Below, piece by piece: positions 33,710-41,164 of a stretch of DNA of 64,000 nt (the first letter of the stretch is position 1; every line of letters begins with the position of its first letter). The stretch lies in assembly GCA_051870875.1 (NCBI GenBank), contig JBJECG010000037.1:46587-110586 (forward strand), given 5' to 3'. The notes below the pieces were generated by a model that saw only the letters and a list, made by a program, of their open reading frames with translations, searched no databases and was not told the origin of the DNA. The position numbers were made by a program, and so were the translations under genes. The DNA comes from Aphodosoma sp051870875. GTDB taxonomy: Bacteria; Bacteroidota; Bacteroidia; Bacteroidales; Paludibacteraceae.

Positions 33710-34683
33710 GGCCTGTAACGGTATAGTTTCCTTATCATCTCCTGTTTTCCGTTCTGCCCCAATCCCCAGTACAGGCAGCCGTCATGCCAGAATGCTATCT
33801 GGTGTTCGGCGCCTTCGTCCATGTCTCCTATCACACGCCAGCTGTCATGGTCCGCATCGTATGCCATTATGCTGCTGTAGAAATATTCCGATGTCTCGGT
33901 GCCGCCGAAATGTCTGCCTCCTGTCACATATATCTCTTTATCCGAACAGGCCGAGGCTGCAAACAGGCGCGATTTCGTCGGCATCGGCTTGCGTGGCTCC
34001 CATTGGTAGGTCGTCTGGTTGAACTCATACCAGTCATTGTAGTTTTTTGTCGAACGTCCTCCGCCGGCAAACGTCCTGCCTCCTGACCTGCCTCCGGTTA
34101 TGCCGGATCTGGGGGCGGGCAGACTGCTGGCACAAACCTCTTCCCATTGGTCGGCTTTTATGTCATACCTGTACGTCCTCGACGAAAACAATGTCGAAAA
34201 TCCCAGTGAAACGAATATCGAGTCTCCGCTGTTCCATGCCATGGCATTGTCGGTGTCCGTACCCGGATAGTCTGCCAGCCGTCTCAGATGCCATGTTGTC
34301 ATGTCCATGCACCACCAGTCTCTTAGACAGCTCTCTTCGCCGTAGGCTGTGCCGTTGAAGCCCAACCCGAAATAGTAGAGGTCGCCGTAAAGCACGCCCG
34401 CTGCTTTTACCCTCGGTTTTACGGGCAGGGCAAACTGTCTTGGCTCCTCCGGATTGGCAAGCGGCACGGCGTAGCCGTATTCATGGGGCTTGGCGGCACT
34501 CTGTCCGCTGCGGCCGAACATGATGTACAGCGTATCGCTCCATACGACAGCCGAAGCCGATGACAGCCCTGTCGGCATATCCCAGCTGTCTGTTGCCAAC
34601 TTCGGTACATCAGGCTCGTAGCCGCCGCACGATGCCAGAATGCCCGCAATCAGCACTATCGGGAATATATGCTTGGTTTTCAT
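33706..34683 (-). CDS. Kelch-type beta-propeller lipoprotein
   Basis: A 325-residue lipoprotein: the signal ends in ILASCGG with Cys19 as the acylated residue. The mature part has about six Kelch-like blades, recognisable from repeated GG or GxxY...W patterns such as SAVVWSDTLYIMFGRSG, YFGLGFNG, YDIKADQWEEV, GGRTFAGGG, EIYVTGGRHFGG and YDADHDSWRVIGDM. Such propellers usually bind proteins or glycans at the surface. It is first in the minus-strand run Kelch / Wzi-like / DUF2851. The partner is unknown. Confidence 0.8.
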   Translation of the reverse strand: MKTKHIFPIVLIAGILASCGGYEPDVPKLATDSWDMPTGLSSASAVVWSDTLYIMFGRSGQSAAKPHEYGYAVPLANPEEPRQFALPVKPRVKAAGVLYGDLYYFGLGFNGTAYGEESCLRDWWCMDMTTWHLRRLADYPGTDTDNAMAWNSGDSIFVSLGFSTLFSSRTYRYDIKADQWEEVCASSLPAPRSGITGGRSGGRTFAGGGRSTKNYNDWYEFNQTTYQWEPRKPMPTKSRLFAASACSDKEIYVTGGRHFGGTETSEYFYSSIMAYDADHDSWRVIGDMDEGAEHQIAFWHDGCLYWGLGQNGKQEMIRKLYRYRP

Positions 34684-34895
34684 ATGTTTTGAATGTCGTC
34701 TTTATATCAAGCAAAAGAGGATTGCATCGAATGCTTCAAGCGCGGAAATATATTGGAAGTGATCCTGGTGCTTGGATTATTAACGGAAGTTTGGTTTGTG
34801 GATGGTTTTCGTATAACTTGCTGAAGAATAAATGTCTGACATAGCATCTGAAAATAGGTGCGACAACTTGGCAACGGCGTTTTTTCAAAGATTCA

Positions 34896-34970
34896 TCATT
34901 GCTTTTTAGATGTTTGCAAAACCATTTTCTTGACGTAGTTGATGGATTTGTAACGTGCTGTCTTCTTCAT
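34896..34970 (-). CDS. Possible 24-residue basic microprotein
   Basis: The frame reads MKKTARYKSINYVKKMVLQT plus four residues and a TGA at 34896-34898. It is highly basic. What supports it is a good promoter on the same strand at 35027-35057, giving a leader of about 50 bases. It could also be a chance frame in a small RNA or the end of a decayed transposase. Confidence 0.25.
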   Translation of the reverse strand: MKKTARYKSINYVKKMVLQTSKKQ

Positions 34971-35026
34971 CTTGCTGCAAGCTGTCTTTTTTGTTTCAAT
35001 ATTGAGGTGGAGTGGTTAGCTGGTGG

Positions 35027-35057
35027 CAAAGGTAAGCAAATTTTCTGAGAGGTCAAT
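35027..35057 (-). promoter_or_regulatory. Minus-strand promoter in the 34.7-35.4 kb gap
   Basis: Minus-strand -7 box TACCTTTG (35027-35034) with -33 box ATTG (35054-35057) at a 19-base spacing. It points toward the small basic frame at 34970 and away from the FKBP genes. Transcription would start near 35020. Confidence 0.5.
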
Positions 35058-35275
35058 ATCTCACAATCACTGTAAAGCCGGTTGGTCCGCCAATTTGGCA
35101 TTGTAAGGCGGATCAGCGATCCTGTCTGGGATTTGATGACAGCACTTGCAACCAATGCAAAAACATCCCGAATCCGAATTGAGGTTGCTTGAATGGTATG
35201 GTATGAACTGATTCCCGTGCGCTCCACTTATATGAAAAATCTTTGTGATTTTATTCGAATGTCGATTATTTTCAC

Positions 35276-35283
35276 TACCTTTG
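35276..35283 (+). promoter_or_regulatory. -7 box upstream of the FKBP genes
   Basis: TACCTTTG followed by C matches TAnnTTTG. No good TTTG is present 20 bases upstream. The leader to the ATG at 35436 would be about 145 bases. Confidence 0.45.
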
Positions 35284-35435
35284 CTCGTTGTTTGCTGTGT
35301 TGTGCCGTCTTGTAGCGGCTCTCTACGGGCAAGCACGCTATCTGATTGTTAACTAACCCGCCGGTCAGCTCTGCATTTACGGTTGCAGGCTTCTTGTTCC
35401 CTGTAGGTGCCGGCTTTATAAACCGATTTATATTG

Positions 35436-36032
35436 ATGGATAAGACAAGTTATGCCGTAGGCCTCTCGTTTGGCCGACATCTTGCCCAGAGCAACATCAA
35501 AGGTCTTGATTACACCTCTTTTGCAAAAGGTGTCGAGGCCATGTGCGAAGGCAGAACACCCGAAATCGACTTGAAGGAGGCGCAGCAGCTGCTCAATGCC
35601 TATTTCGCAAGACTCGAAGAGGAAAGCAAAAAGGCCTATGAGGAAATCCGCAGGGCAGGCGAAGATTTCCTTGCCCGGAATGCCCGCCGTCCGGGGGTTA
35701 CCACTCTCCCTTCCGGCCTCCAGTACGAGGTCATCACTCCGGCTATAGGCCAGAAACCTGTTGCCACTGACAAGGTCCGCGTTCACTACCATGGCACCCT
35801 TATCGATGGTACTGTATTCGACTCTTCCGTACAGCGTGGCCAGCCTGCAGAATTCGGCGTCACACAAGTCATACAGGGGTGGGTCGAGGCACTGCAGCTC
35901 ATGCCTGTCGGATCCAAATGGAAACTCTTCATCCCATACAACCTTGCTTACGGCGAACAGGGGGCCGGCGGCGACATCGCTCCTTTCTCTGCCCTCATAT
36001 TCGAAGTCGAGCTCCTCGGCATAGTCAGATAA
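35436..36032 (+). CDS. FKBP-type peptidyl-prolyl cis-trans isomerase (cytoplasmic FklB-like)
   Basis: I start at 35436 (MDKTSYAVGLSFGRHLAQ, 198 residues); the 30 open codons upstream do not resemble a signal. Residues 1-75 are the helical FKBP N-terminal dimerisation domain (YAVGLSFG...LLNAYFARLEEE). The catalytic FKBP domain follows from about residue 85, with SGLQYEVIT, KVRVHYHGTLIDGTVFDSS and VIQGWVEALQLMPVGSKWKLFIP. It catalyses proline isomerisation and may chaperone folding. No export signal is present, unlike the paralog 24 bp downstream. Confidence 0.93.
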   Translation: MDKTSYAVGLSFGRHLAQSNIKGLDYTSFAKGVEAMCEGRTPEIDLKEAQQLLNAYFARLEEESKKAYEEIRRAGEDFLARNARRPGVTTLPSGLQYEVITPAIGQKPVATDKVRVHYHGTLIDGTVFDSSVQRGQPAEFGVTQVIQGWVEALQLMPVGSKWKLFIPYNLAYGEQGAGGDIAPFSALIFEVELLGIVR

Positions 36033-36056
36033 ATAACCTTTTAATTGCATTATATA

Positions 36057-37313
36057 ATGAAAAAAATCTTTGGATTGGTAGCTGCTGCTACCGTTACCGC
36101 CACTATGCTCGTATCTTGCAATGGTGCCGCCACTGCCAGAGTGGAGACCGCAAACGATACGATAAACTACGCTTTTGGTGCTGCCAATGCTGCCGGCATC
36201 CGCCAGTATGTATTGAACGACAGCCTGTCAGCCGAGCAGCTCAAGGCTTTCTGCAACGGCTTCAATGCTTCGTTCAACAATAATGACCGTGCCGAAGTCA
36301 TCAAGACTGAAGGGTATCGTATGGGCAGCTCGATGCAGGAGGAAATCAAGACCGGGTTCCTTTTCAACGATTCGTCTGCCGTTGTTAACCGCGATTTGAT
36401 GATGAAGACATTTGCCGATGCCGTCAATGGCGACTACTTCATGCAGCCTGCCGATGCCATGCAGAAATTCCAGACGCTGATGGCTCCCGCTCTCTCTACA
36501 GGAGGTTCTGCAAACCTGACTCCGGAGCAGTCCGACTCCGTATGTATGTATTTTGCTCTTATCAACGGTCACGGTGCCCGTCGTTATCTTATCGCTCCCG
36601 ACACTACAAAAAAAAATATCAGGAATTTCCTCGCCGCTGTAGAGAAGGGTATGGATGAAACCGGCAATGAAAATACCAGATGGTATAACGAAGGTATCAA
36701 GATCGGTTCCACTATCGCTCAGCAGATGTCCATGTCGCAATATCTGTTCAACGACTCGGCTTTCGGCGAAATCAAGCGCGATGTCATTACCCGTGGCCTT
36801 ACCGATGTCATTACCGGTGAAGAAAATGCCATCATGAAAGGCGAAGAAGCCCAGAACTACCTGAATGCTATCTTCGAGGCACGTTCTGCCCGTGAAGCGG
36901 CTAAAGCCGATGAGATCGCCGCTGCCAACAAGGCAAAAGGCGAAGCTTTCCTTGCTGAAAACGCCGGGAAGGAAGGTGTCATTTCCACCGGATCGGGTTT
37001 GCAGTATAAAGTCGTTACAATGGGCGATGGTGCAAAACCTTCTGCTACCGACAAGGTGAAGGTACATTACCACGGCACCCTTACCGACGGTACTGTATTC
37101 GACTCCTCTGTCGAGCGCGGCGAACCGAGCGAGTTCCCCGTCGACGGCGTTATCAAGGGTTGGACCGAAGGTCTGCAACTTATGCCTGTAGGATCTAAGT
37201 TCATCTTTTACATCCCCTACGACCTCGCTTATGGCGAACGCGGTGCCGGATCCGACATCGGTCCCTGCGAAACTCTCGTATTTGAAGTCGAGCTCCTCGA
37301 CATTGTCAAGTAA
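36057..37313 (+). CDS. FKBP-type prolyl isomerase lipoprotein with two N-terminal dimerisation modules
   Basis: Start at 36057 (MKKIFGLVAAATVTATMLVS then Cys21, a lipobox), giving 418 residues of an envelope lipoprotein. Two FKBP_N-like helical modules follow: one with NYAFGAANAAGIRQYVL..., the next with YFALINGHGARRYLI..., each ending in a GxxxGSxxxxQ segment (GYRMGSSMQEEI, GIKIGSTIAQQM). The catalytic FKBP domain comes last (SGLQYKVVTMG, KVKVHYHGTLTDGTVFDSS, GWTEGLQLMPVGSKFIFYIP). The extra helical module makes it about twice its neighbour's length. It likely assists folding of exported proteins, and the next genes encode very large exported proteins. A terminator-like hairpin lies six bases after the stop. 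Confidence 0.93.
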   Translation: MKKIFGLVAAATVTATMLVSCNGAATARVETANDTINYAFGAANAAGIRQYVLNDSLSAEQLKAFCNGFNASFNNNDRAEVIKTEGYRMGSSMQEEIKTGFLFNDSSAVVNRDLMMKTFADAVNGDYFMQPADAMQKFQTLMAPALSTGGSANLTPEQSDSVCMYFALINGHGARRYLIAPDTTKKNIRNFLAAVEKGMDETGNENTRWYNEGIKIGSTIAQQMSMSQYLFNDSAFGEIKRDVITRGLTDVITGEENAIMKGEEAQNYLNAIFEARSAREAAKADEIAAANKAKGEAFLAENAGKEGVISTGSGLQYKVVTMGDGAKPSATDKVKVHYHGTLTDGTVFDSSVERGEPSEFPVDGVIKGWTEGLQLMPVGSKFIFYIPYDLAYGERGAGSDIGPCETLVFEVELLDIVK

Positions 37314-37319
37314 GTAGGT

Positions 37320-37338
37320 AGCCGGAATTTTTCCGGCT
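37320..37338 (+). terminator. Short stem-loop after the FKBP genes
   Basis: AGCCGGAA at 37320-37327 pairs with TTCCGGCT at 37331-37338 around TTT. It lies six bases after the stop. It is followed by GCAAAAAG rather than a T-run, and directly abuts the left arm of a larger inverted repeat. Confidence 0.55.
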
Positions 37339-37448
37339 GCAAAAAGAATCCGGCCGTATTCCCGGTGTTTTGCTCTTGATTTGGGGTGGTCAGCCGCCGC
37401 CTTTTTCAGGACAGTCGCCGTCAGGAAATACGGCCGGATTCTTTTTGC
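37339..37448. repeat. 22-bp perfect inverted repeat enclosing 66 bp
   Basis: Bases 37339-37360 are the exact reverse complement of 37427-37448. Each arm reads GCAAAAAGAATCCGGCCGTA plus two bases. The similarity continues inward for CC/GG with one extra base on the right. The enclosed 66 bases contain no frame. The structure could be a long terminator hairpin (the right arm ends in CTTTTTGC) or a small palindromic mobile relic. Confidence 0.75.
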
Positions 37449-37451
37449 TGC

Positions 37452-37488
37452 TGTGACACATTATATATATTGTGACACATTATATATA
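37452..37488 (+). repeat. Two tandem copies of an 18-bp direct repeat
   Basis: TGTGACACATTATATATA occurs at 37452-37469 and again at 37471-37488, one base apart. The repeat lies about 110 bases upstream of the (AT)9 promoter. Two identical close sites could be operators for a regulator, or a slippage duplication. Confidence 0.75.
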
Positions 37489-37599
37489 GTCATGCCTTGT
37501 CCCGGTTTTCCCCTCAGCTGCATCATGTTTTTTCCCGCATCTTTCTTTAGACCGGTAATCTGAAACTTTGTTAAAGGAAACGCTTTTGTCATCCGAAAA

Positions 37600-37631
37600 T
37601 TTGGATGTGAATATATATATATATATATTTG
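37600..37631 (+). promoter_or_regulatory. Promoter with an (AT)9 tract in its spacer
   Basis: The -33 box TTTG is at 37600-37603 and the -7 box TATATTTG at 37624-37631, with a 20-base spacer. Nine AT dinucleotides (37611-37628) fill most of the spacer and form part of the -7 box. Gain or loss of one AT unit would change the spacing to 22 or 18. Transcription would begin near 37638, about 100 bases before the ATG at 37740. Confidence 0.75.
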
Positions 37632-37739
37632 CAGGCGTTATAGTGCGTGATTTTGCCAATTCTGACTGTCGTACTTGATTTTCAGGCATGTAGACAAATG
37701 AACGTATGCTGTATTAACAAAAAAATTAGTATTGCTGTT

Positions 37740-40700
37740 ATGTTTTTTCGGCGTTTGGTATATTTTGTCCTGTTTGCTGTTGCGGCCATTTGCCCTGTTG
37801 CGGCTCAGAATTATCTGCAGGTACCCTATTTCTGCGGGTTTGAAGATAATGTGGAAAATGCCAACTGGCATTCCGTTACCTCTACCGACAATGACTGGTA
37901 TGTAGGTAATATGGAGAAGAGCTTGGGCGACAGAGGTATATATGTGGCACACAACGGAGGAAACACTATCGGTACAAGCACAAGATCCGGATATATGTCT
38001 TTGTACCGCGATGTCACTCTCGAAGCCGGCGATGATTACGAGATTTCGTTCGACTGGAAGAACCAGGGTATCGGCAGTTGCGAACTGTACGTCTGCTGGA
38101 TCGACGAGGCTGTCAATCCCGTTGACCGTTACTCTTCCGCTACTTTCGATTTTCCCACTTCCCTCAAGGCAAGTCTGGTCAATGTCGGTACCGACAACGA
38201 CATCCTCACTTCTTCGTCGCTGTGGCGCAATGTGGTGTTTTCTGTCACCGGTACCGGACGCCCCATGAGGCTCTGCTTCTTTTTCCGCAACCGCGGCACC
38301 AGTGTGCACGAAGCTTCCGGCCGTACATTCCCCGCTGCCTGTATCGACAATGTCCAGATTACACGCAAGTACGACTGCATACGCCCAAGCAACCTCGCAT
38401 ATACGCAGATCGACCAGTCCCGCGGCAAGTTCACATGGAACGGCGGAGCCGGCCCTTTCATGCTCATGTATAAATGTGTGTCAGACACTGCATGGACTAC
38501 TGTCCGCGGCATACAGACCAACGAACTTCCTGTCCGTCCTCTGCGTAAGGGCGCATATATCGCCAAGGTAAGGCAGATATGCTGCCTCGATGTCGACTGC
38601 TTACAGCCTGCCGACACCAGCATGTGGGCTTCGGCTGACATCGTTGTGCCTTATTCCGACAACAGTTGCATCGACTTCCTCGATCTTACGAACACATCCA
38701 TCGTCACATGCTATACCGGCGACTATATATTGGCTGACCGTGACCCTTGTGCTCCTATCGATTTCGGCCCCGGCAGCGAAAAAAGCCGTCATACCGTCCA
38801 TTACGACCCTTATGAGTTCGACAAGTGGACCAATTACAATCTCAAGACCACTCCCCCCGATGGTCTCCCTTCGGTCCGTCTCGGCAACTATACCACCGCT
38901 TCCGATTTGGGGTCTTCTGAATCTATGGCCGAGGCCATCACATACCACTATTGGGTGAATCCCGATGCGCCTATCCTGCTCCTCAAATTCGCCATTCTCT
39001 TCGAAGACCCTAATCATGGCCCTGAACAGAACCCTAAGTTTGACTTGGTCATTACCGACCCCGCAACCGGTGACTATCTCGATGATGTCTTGTGCGGACG
39101 TGTCAATTTCACTGCCGATATCAATGACCCCGATCTGAAACGCGGAGCCGTCACCACTCACGACGGAAACCCCACTATGCTCTATAAGGACTGGACTACC
39201 ACCGGTATGAACCTCCAGGCTTTGGCCGGTCAGAATATCGACATCACTTTCATATCCAAGGAGTGCGCCCGTACCGGTCACGCTTCCTATGCCTATTTCA
39301 CTATGGACTGCATGGGTGCCAAGATTTCAGGTATCGGTTGCGGTGACGAGATGTTCGGTGCTATCGAAGCTCCCGACGGATTCCGCTACAAGTGGTATCC
39401 CAAGAAACTGGTTGACGGGCAGTCTCCCGAAGATTCGGCTCGTATCCTATCCGCCTATTTTGCCGACCCTGCCTTTGCCGACACCAACCGCACATATACC
39501 CCTCCCGTACTATCTCCTGATGAGATTACCGAAGGCGACGGCATATATGTCTGCCGCATCATATCCACCGAAGTGGAGGAGTGCTGGTTCGAGCTTGAGG
39601 CCGACCTCGACCCCCGCGACGTTTTTGCCGGCGGTACCATCGAACCCCTCTTCGCCGACTGTAAGGCCACTTACAAGTGCCGCAACAAGAGTTACACTGA
39701 AACCCGCAACCGTCATGATATTGGAGTCTGTGACTATATCGAGTGGAACTTCATCTCCGATACCGGCAAGGAGTACACCTATGCCGAAGACAGCCCGAAT
39801 GTTGTCCTCCCTCCCGGTACATACAACGTCACATTGCACGCTTCAATATCCGAAGACCTCTGTTCCGACGACTGGGACACCACTATAGTTGTGCCTCAGT
39901 ACGGCAATACTGTCGATACTGTCAGAGCGCACCGCTGCACTGTAAGTCCCAACTACGAGTTTGAAGGCACTGTCTACTCTTCTACAGGCGTATATACCAA
40001 GCGTCTCGAAGGTTTTGCCGGTTGCGATTCCATCCGTGTGCTTGACCTAATTGTCGAAGATGAGGTCGGCATCGACCGCATCGACACCATTACCGATGAG
40101 CAGCTGCCTTACATCTTCCGCGGACAGAGTTTCGATGCCTCCGGTGTCTACGATTTTGTCACTGCCGGCATAGGTGAGGATTGCGACACTTTCTGGCATC
40201 TCGAACTTACCGTCATTCCTGTCCTGCACATCAATTTCGATACGGGCTCACTGCCTTACACTTGCTACGGAGAGGATGATTCCCTGTCTTACTCATACTC
40301 TGTGGCCAATGGCACCCTCGGCGTTTTCGACCTGGTCTTTGATGAAATATCCCTCGATGCCGGTTTCGAAAACCGTATTTCCATACCCGACTCTGTGGCC
40401 GATGGCGGTTTCTCCATCCCCATACCGGCCGGTGCCAGACCCGGCAGCTATCCTGTCTCTGTCGTTTTCAGGGCCGATTCGGCTGCTTCTGTGGGAGAGG
40501 ATGTATACAGTTTCTCTGTAGACATATACTACCCTTCCGATATACTCGTCCAGAAGTGGAACGATGTGATTGCCGTCAAGAATGCCGCCAACAACGGCGG
40601 TTATGATTTCTCCGGGTTCCAGTGGTACCATTCCGGTCTGCCGATTTCCGGCGCAGTCGGCTCTTACCTATATATCGATGGCGGTATCCTCTCTTTCGGC

Positions 40701-41033
40701 GATGAGTATTCCGCCCGCCTTCGTAGGTCCGATGATGGTGTCGTGGCTTTCACTTGCCCTATTGTGCCTGTCGAAAAATACGACATATCCGACTATCCGG
40801 TACTCTCGGTATTTCCTACCGTGGCCGCTCCTCGAAGCGTGGTTCAGGTCGATTTGCATGATGCCGGCTCTGCCGTGGCCGATATATACGATGTATTGGG
40901 CCGTCATTACGGCACTTATACCATCGACAGCGAAAACAGCGGCATCACTCTTCCTGACAGGGTCGGCCTTTTCGTCATCCGGTTCTCTTTGCCCGACGGT
41001 TCTCTCCATGTTGTCAAGGTGACGGTACGCTGA
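37740..41033 (+). CDS. Large secreted surface protein with T9SS-type C-terminal domain (paralog A)
   Basis: I start at 37740 (MFFRRLVYFVLFAVAAICPVA, a good signal peptide), giving 1097 residues; upstream open codons look non-coding. The first 230 residues form a MAM/jelly-roll-like module (YFCGFEDNVENANWHSV ... AACIDNVQITRKYDC) followed by a fibronectin-III-like part. A PKD-like region near 660-750 and GCDSIRVLDLIV repeats come next. The C-terminal 80 residues (DYPVLSVFPTVAAPRSVVQV ... FVIRFSLPDG) fit a T9SS sorting domain, so the protein is probably exported through the type IX system and anchored at the surface. It is a clear paralog of the protein at 50123. The promoter with the AT repeat controls it. 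Confidence 0.75.
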   Translation: MFFRRLVYFVLFAVAAICPVAAQNYLQVPYFCGFEDNVENANWHSVTSTDNDWYVGNMEKSLGDRGIYVAHNGGNTIGTSTRSGYMSLYRDVTLEAGDDYEISFDWKNQGIGSCELYVCWIDEAVNPVDRYSSATFDFPTSLKASLVNVGTDNDILTSSSLWRNVVFSVTGTGRPMRLCFFFRNRGTSVHEASGRTFPAACIDNVQITRKYDCIRPSNLAYTQIDQSRGKFTWNGGAGPFMLMYKCVSDTAWTTVRGIQTNELPVRPLRKGAYIAKVRQICCLDVDCLQPADTSMWASADIVVPYSDNSCIDFLDLTNTSIVTCYTGDYILADRDPCAPIDFGPGSEKSRHTVHYDPYEFDKWTNYNLKTTPPDGLPSVRLGNYTTASDLGSSESMAEAITYHYWVNPDAPILLLKFAILFEDPNHGPEQNPKFDLVITDPATGDYLDDVLCGRVNFTADINDPDLKRGAVTTHDGNPTMLYKDWTTTGMNLQALAGQNIDITFISKECARTGHASYAYFTMDCMGAKISGIGCGDEMFGAIEAPDGFRYKWYPKKLVDGQSPEDSARILSAYFADPAFADTNRTYTPPVLSPDEITEGDGIYVCRIISTEVEECWFELEADLDPRDVFAGGTIEPLFADCKATYKCRNKSYTETRNRHDIGVCDYIEWNFISDTGKEYTYAEDSPNVVLPPGTYNVTLHASISEDLCSDDWDTTIVVPQYGNTVDTVRAHRCTVSPNYEFEGTVYSSTGVYTKRLEGFAGCDSIRVLDLIVEDEVGIDRIDTITDEQLPYIFRGQSFDASGVYDFVTAGIGEDCDTFWHLELTVIPVLHINFDTGSLPYTCYGEDDSLSYSYSVANGTLGVFDLVFDEISLDAGFENRISIPDSVADGGFSIPIPAGARPGSYPVSVVFRADSAASVGEDVYSFSVDIYYPSDILVQKWNDVIAVKNAANNGGYDFSGFQWYHSGLPISGAVGSYLYIDGGILSFGDEYSARLRRSDDGVVAFTCPIVPVEKYDISDYPVLSVFPTVAAPRSVVQVDLHDAGSAVADIYDVLGRHYGTYTIDSENSGITLPDRVGLFVIRFSLPDGSLHVVKVTVR

Positions 41034-41164
41034 CACGGGATGGCTCTTGTGGATACGGTGAAGTGATTGTTGCTTTGGAATGATAATGTAGAGGTGTACA
41101 TATACGTTTGTTTCCTGTACATTCTGCTTTATAGATAACGTTTGTTTAATTAAATTTTTTGTGT

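Larger units (their letters stand above)
34684..35435. other. 752-bp gap without a recognised gene
   Basis: The divergent gap between the Kelch and FKBP genes is visibly AT-richer than its neighbours. Apart from a short minus-strand frame with its own promoter and a -7 box facing the FKBP genes, both listed separately, it shows no coding signal. It contains a small inverted repeat TCCGCC/GGCGGA near 35088-35110. Part of it may be decayed insertion sequence, but I could not match it to a family. Confidence 0.5.

Noticed and set aside
37452..37488. CRISPR-like repeat
   Set aside because: Only two copies separated by a single base, with no spacers and no cas genes nearby.
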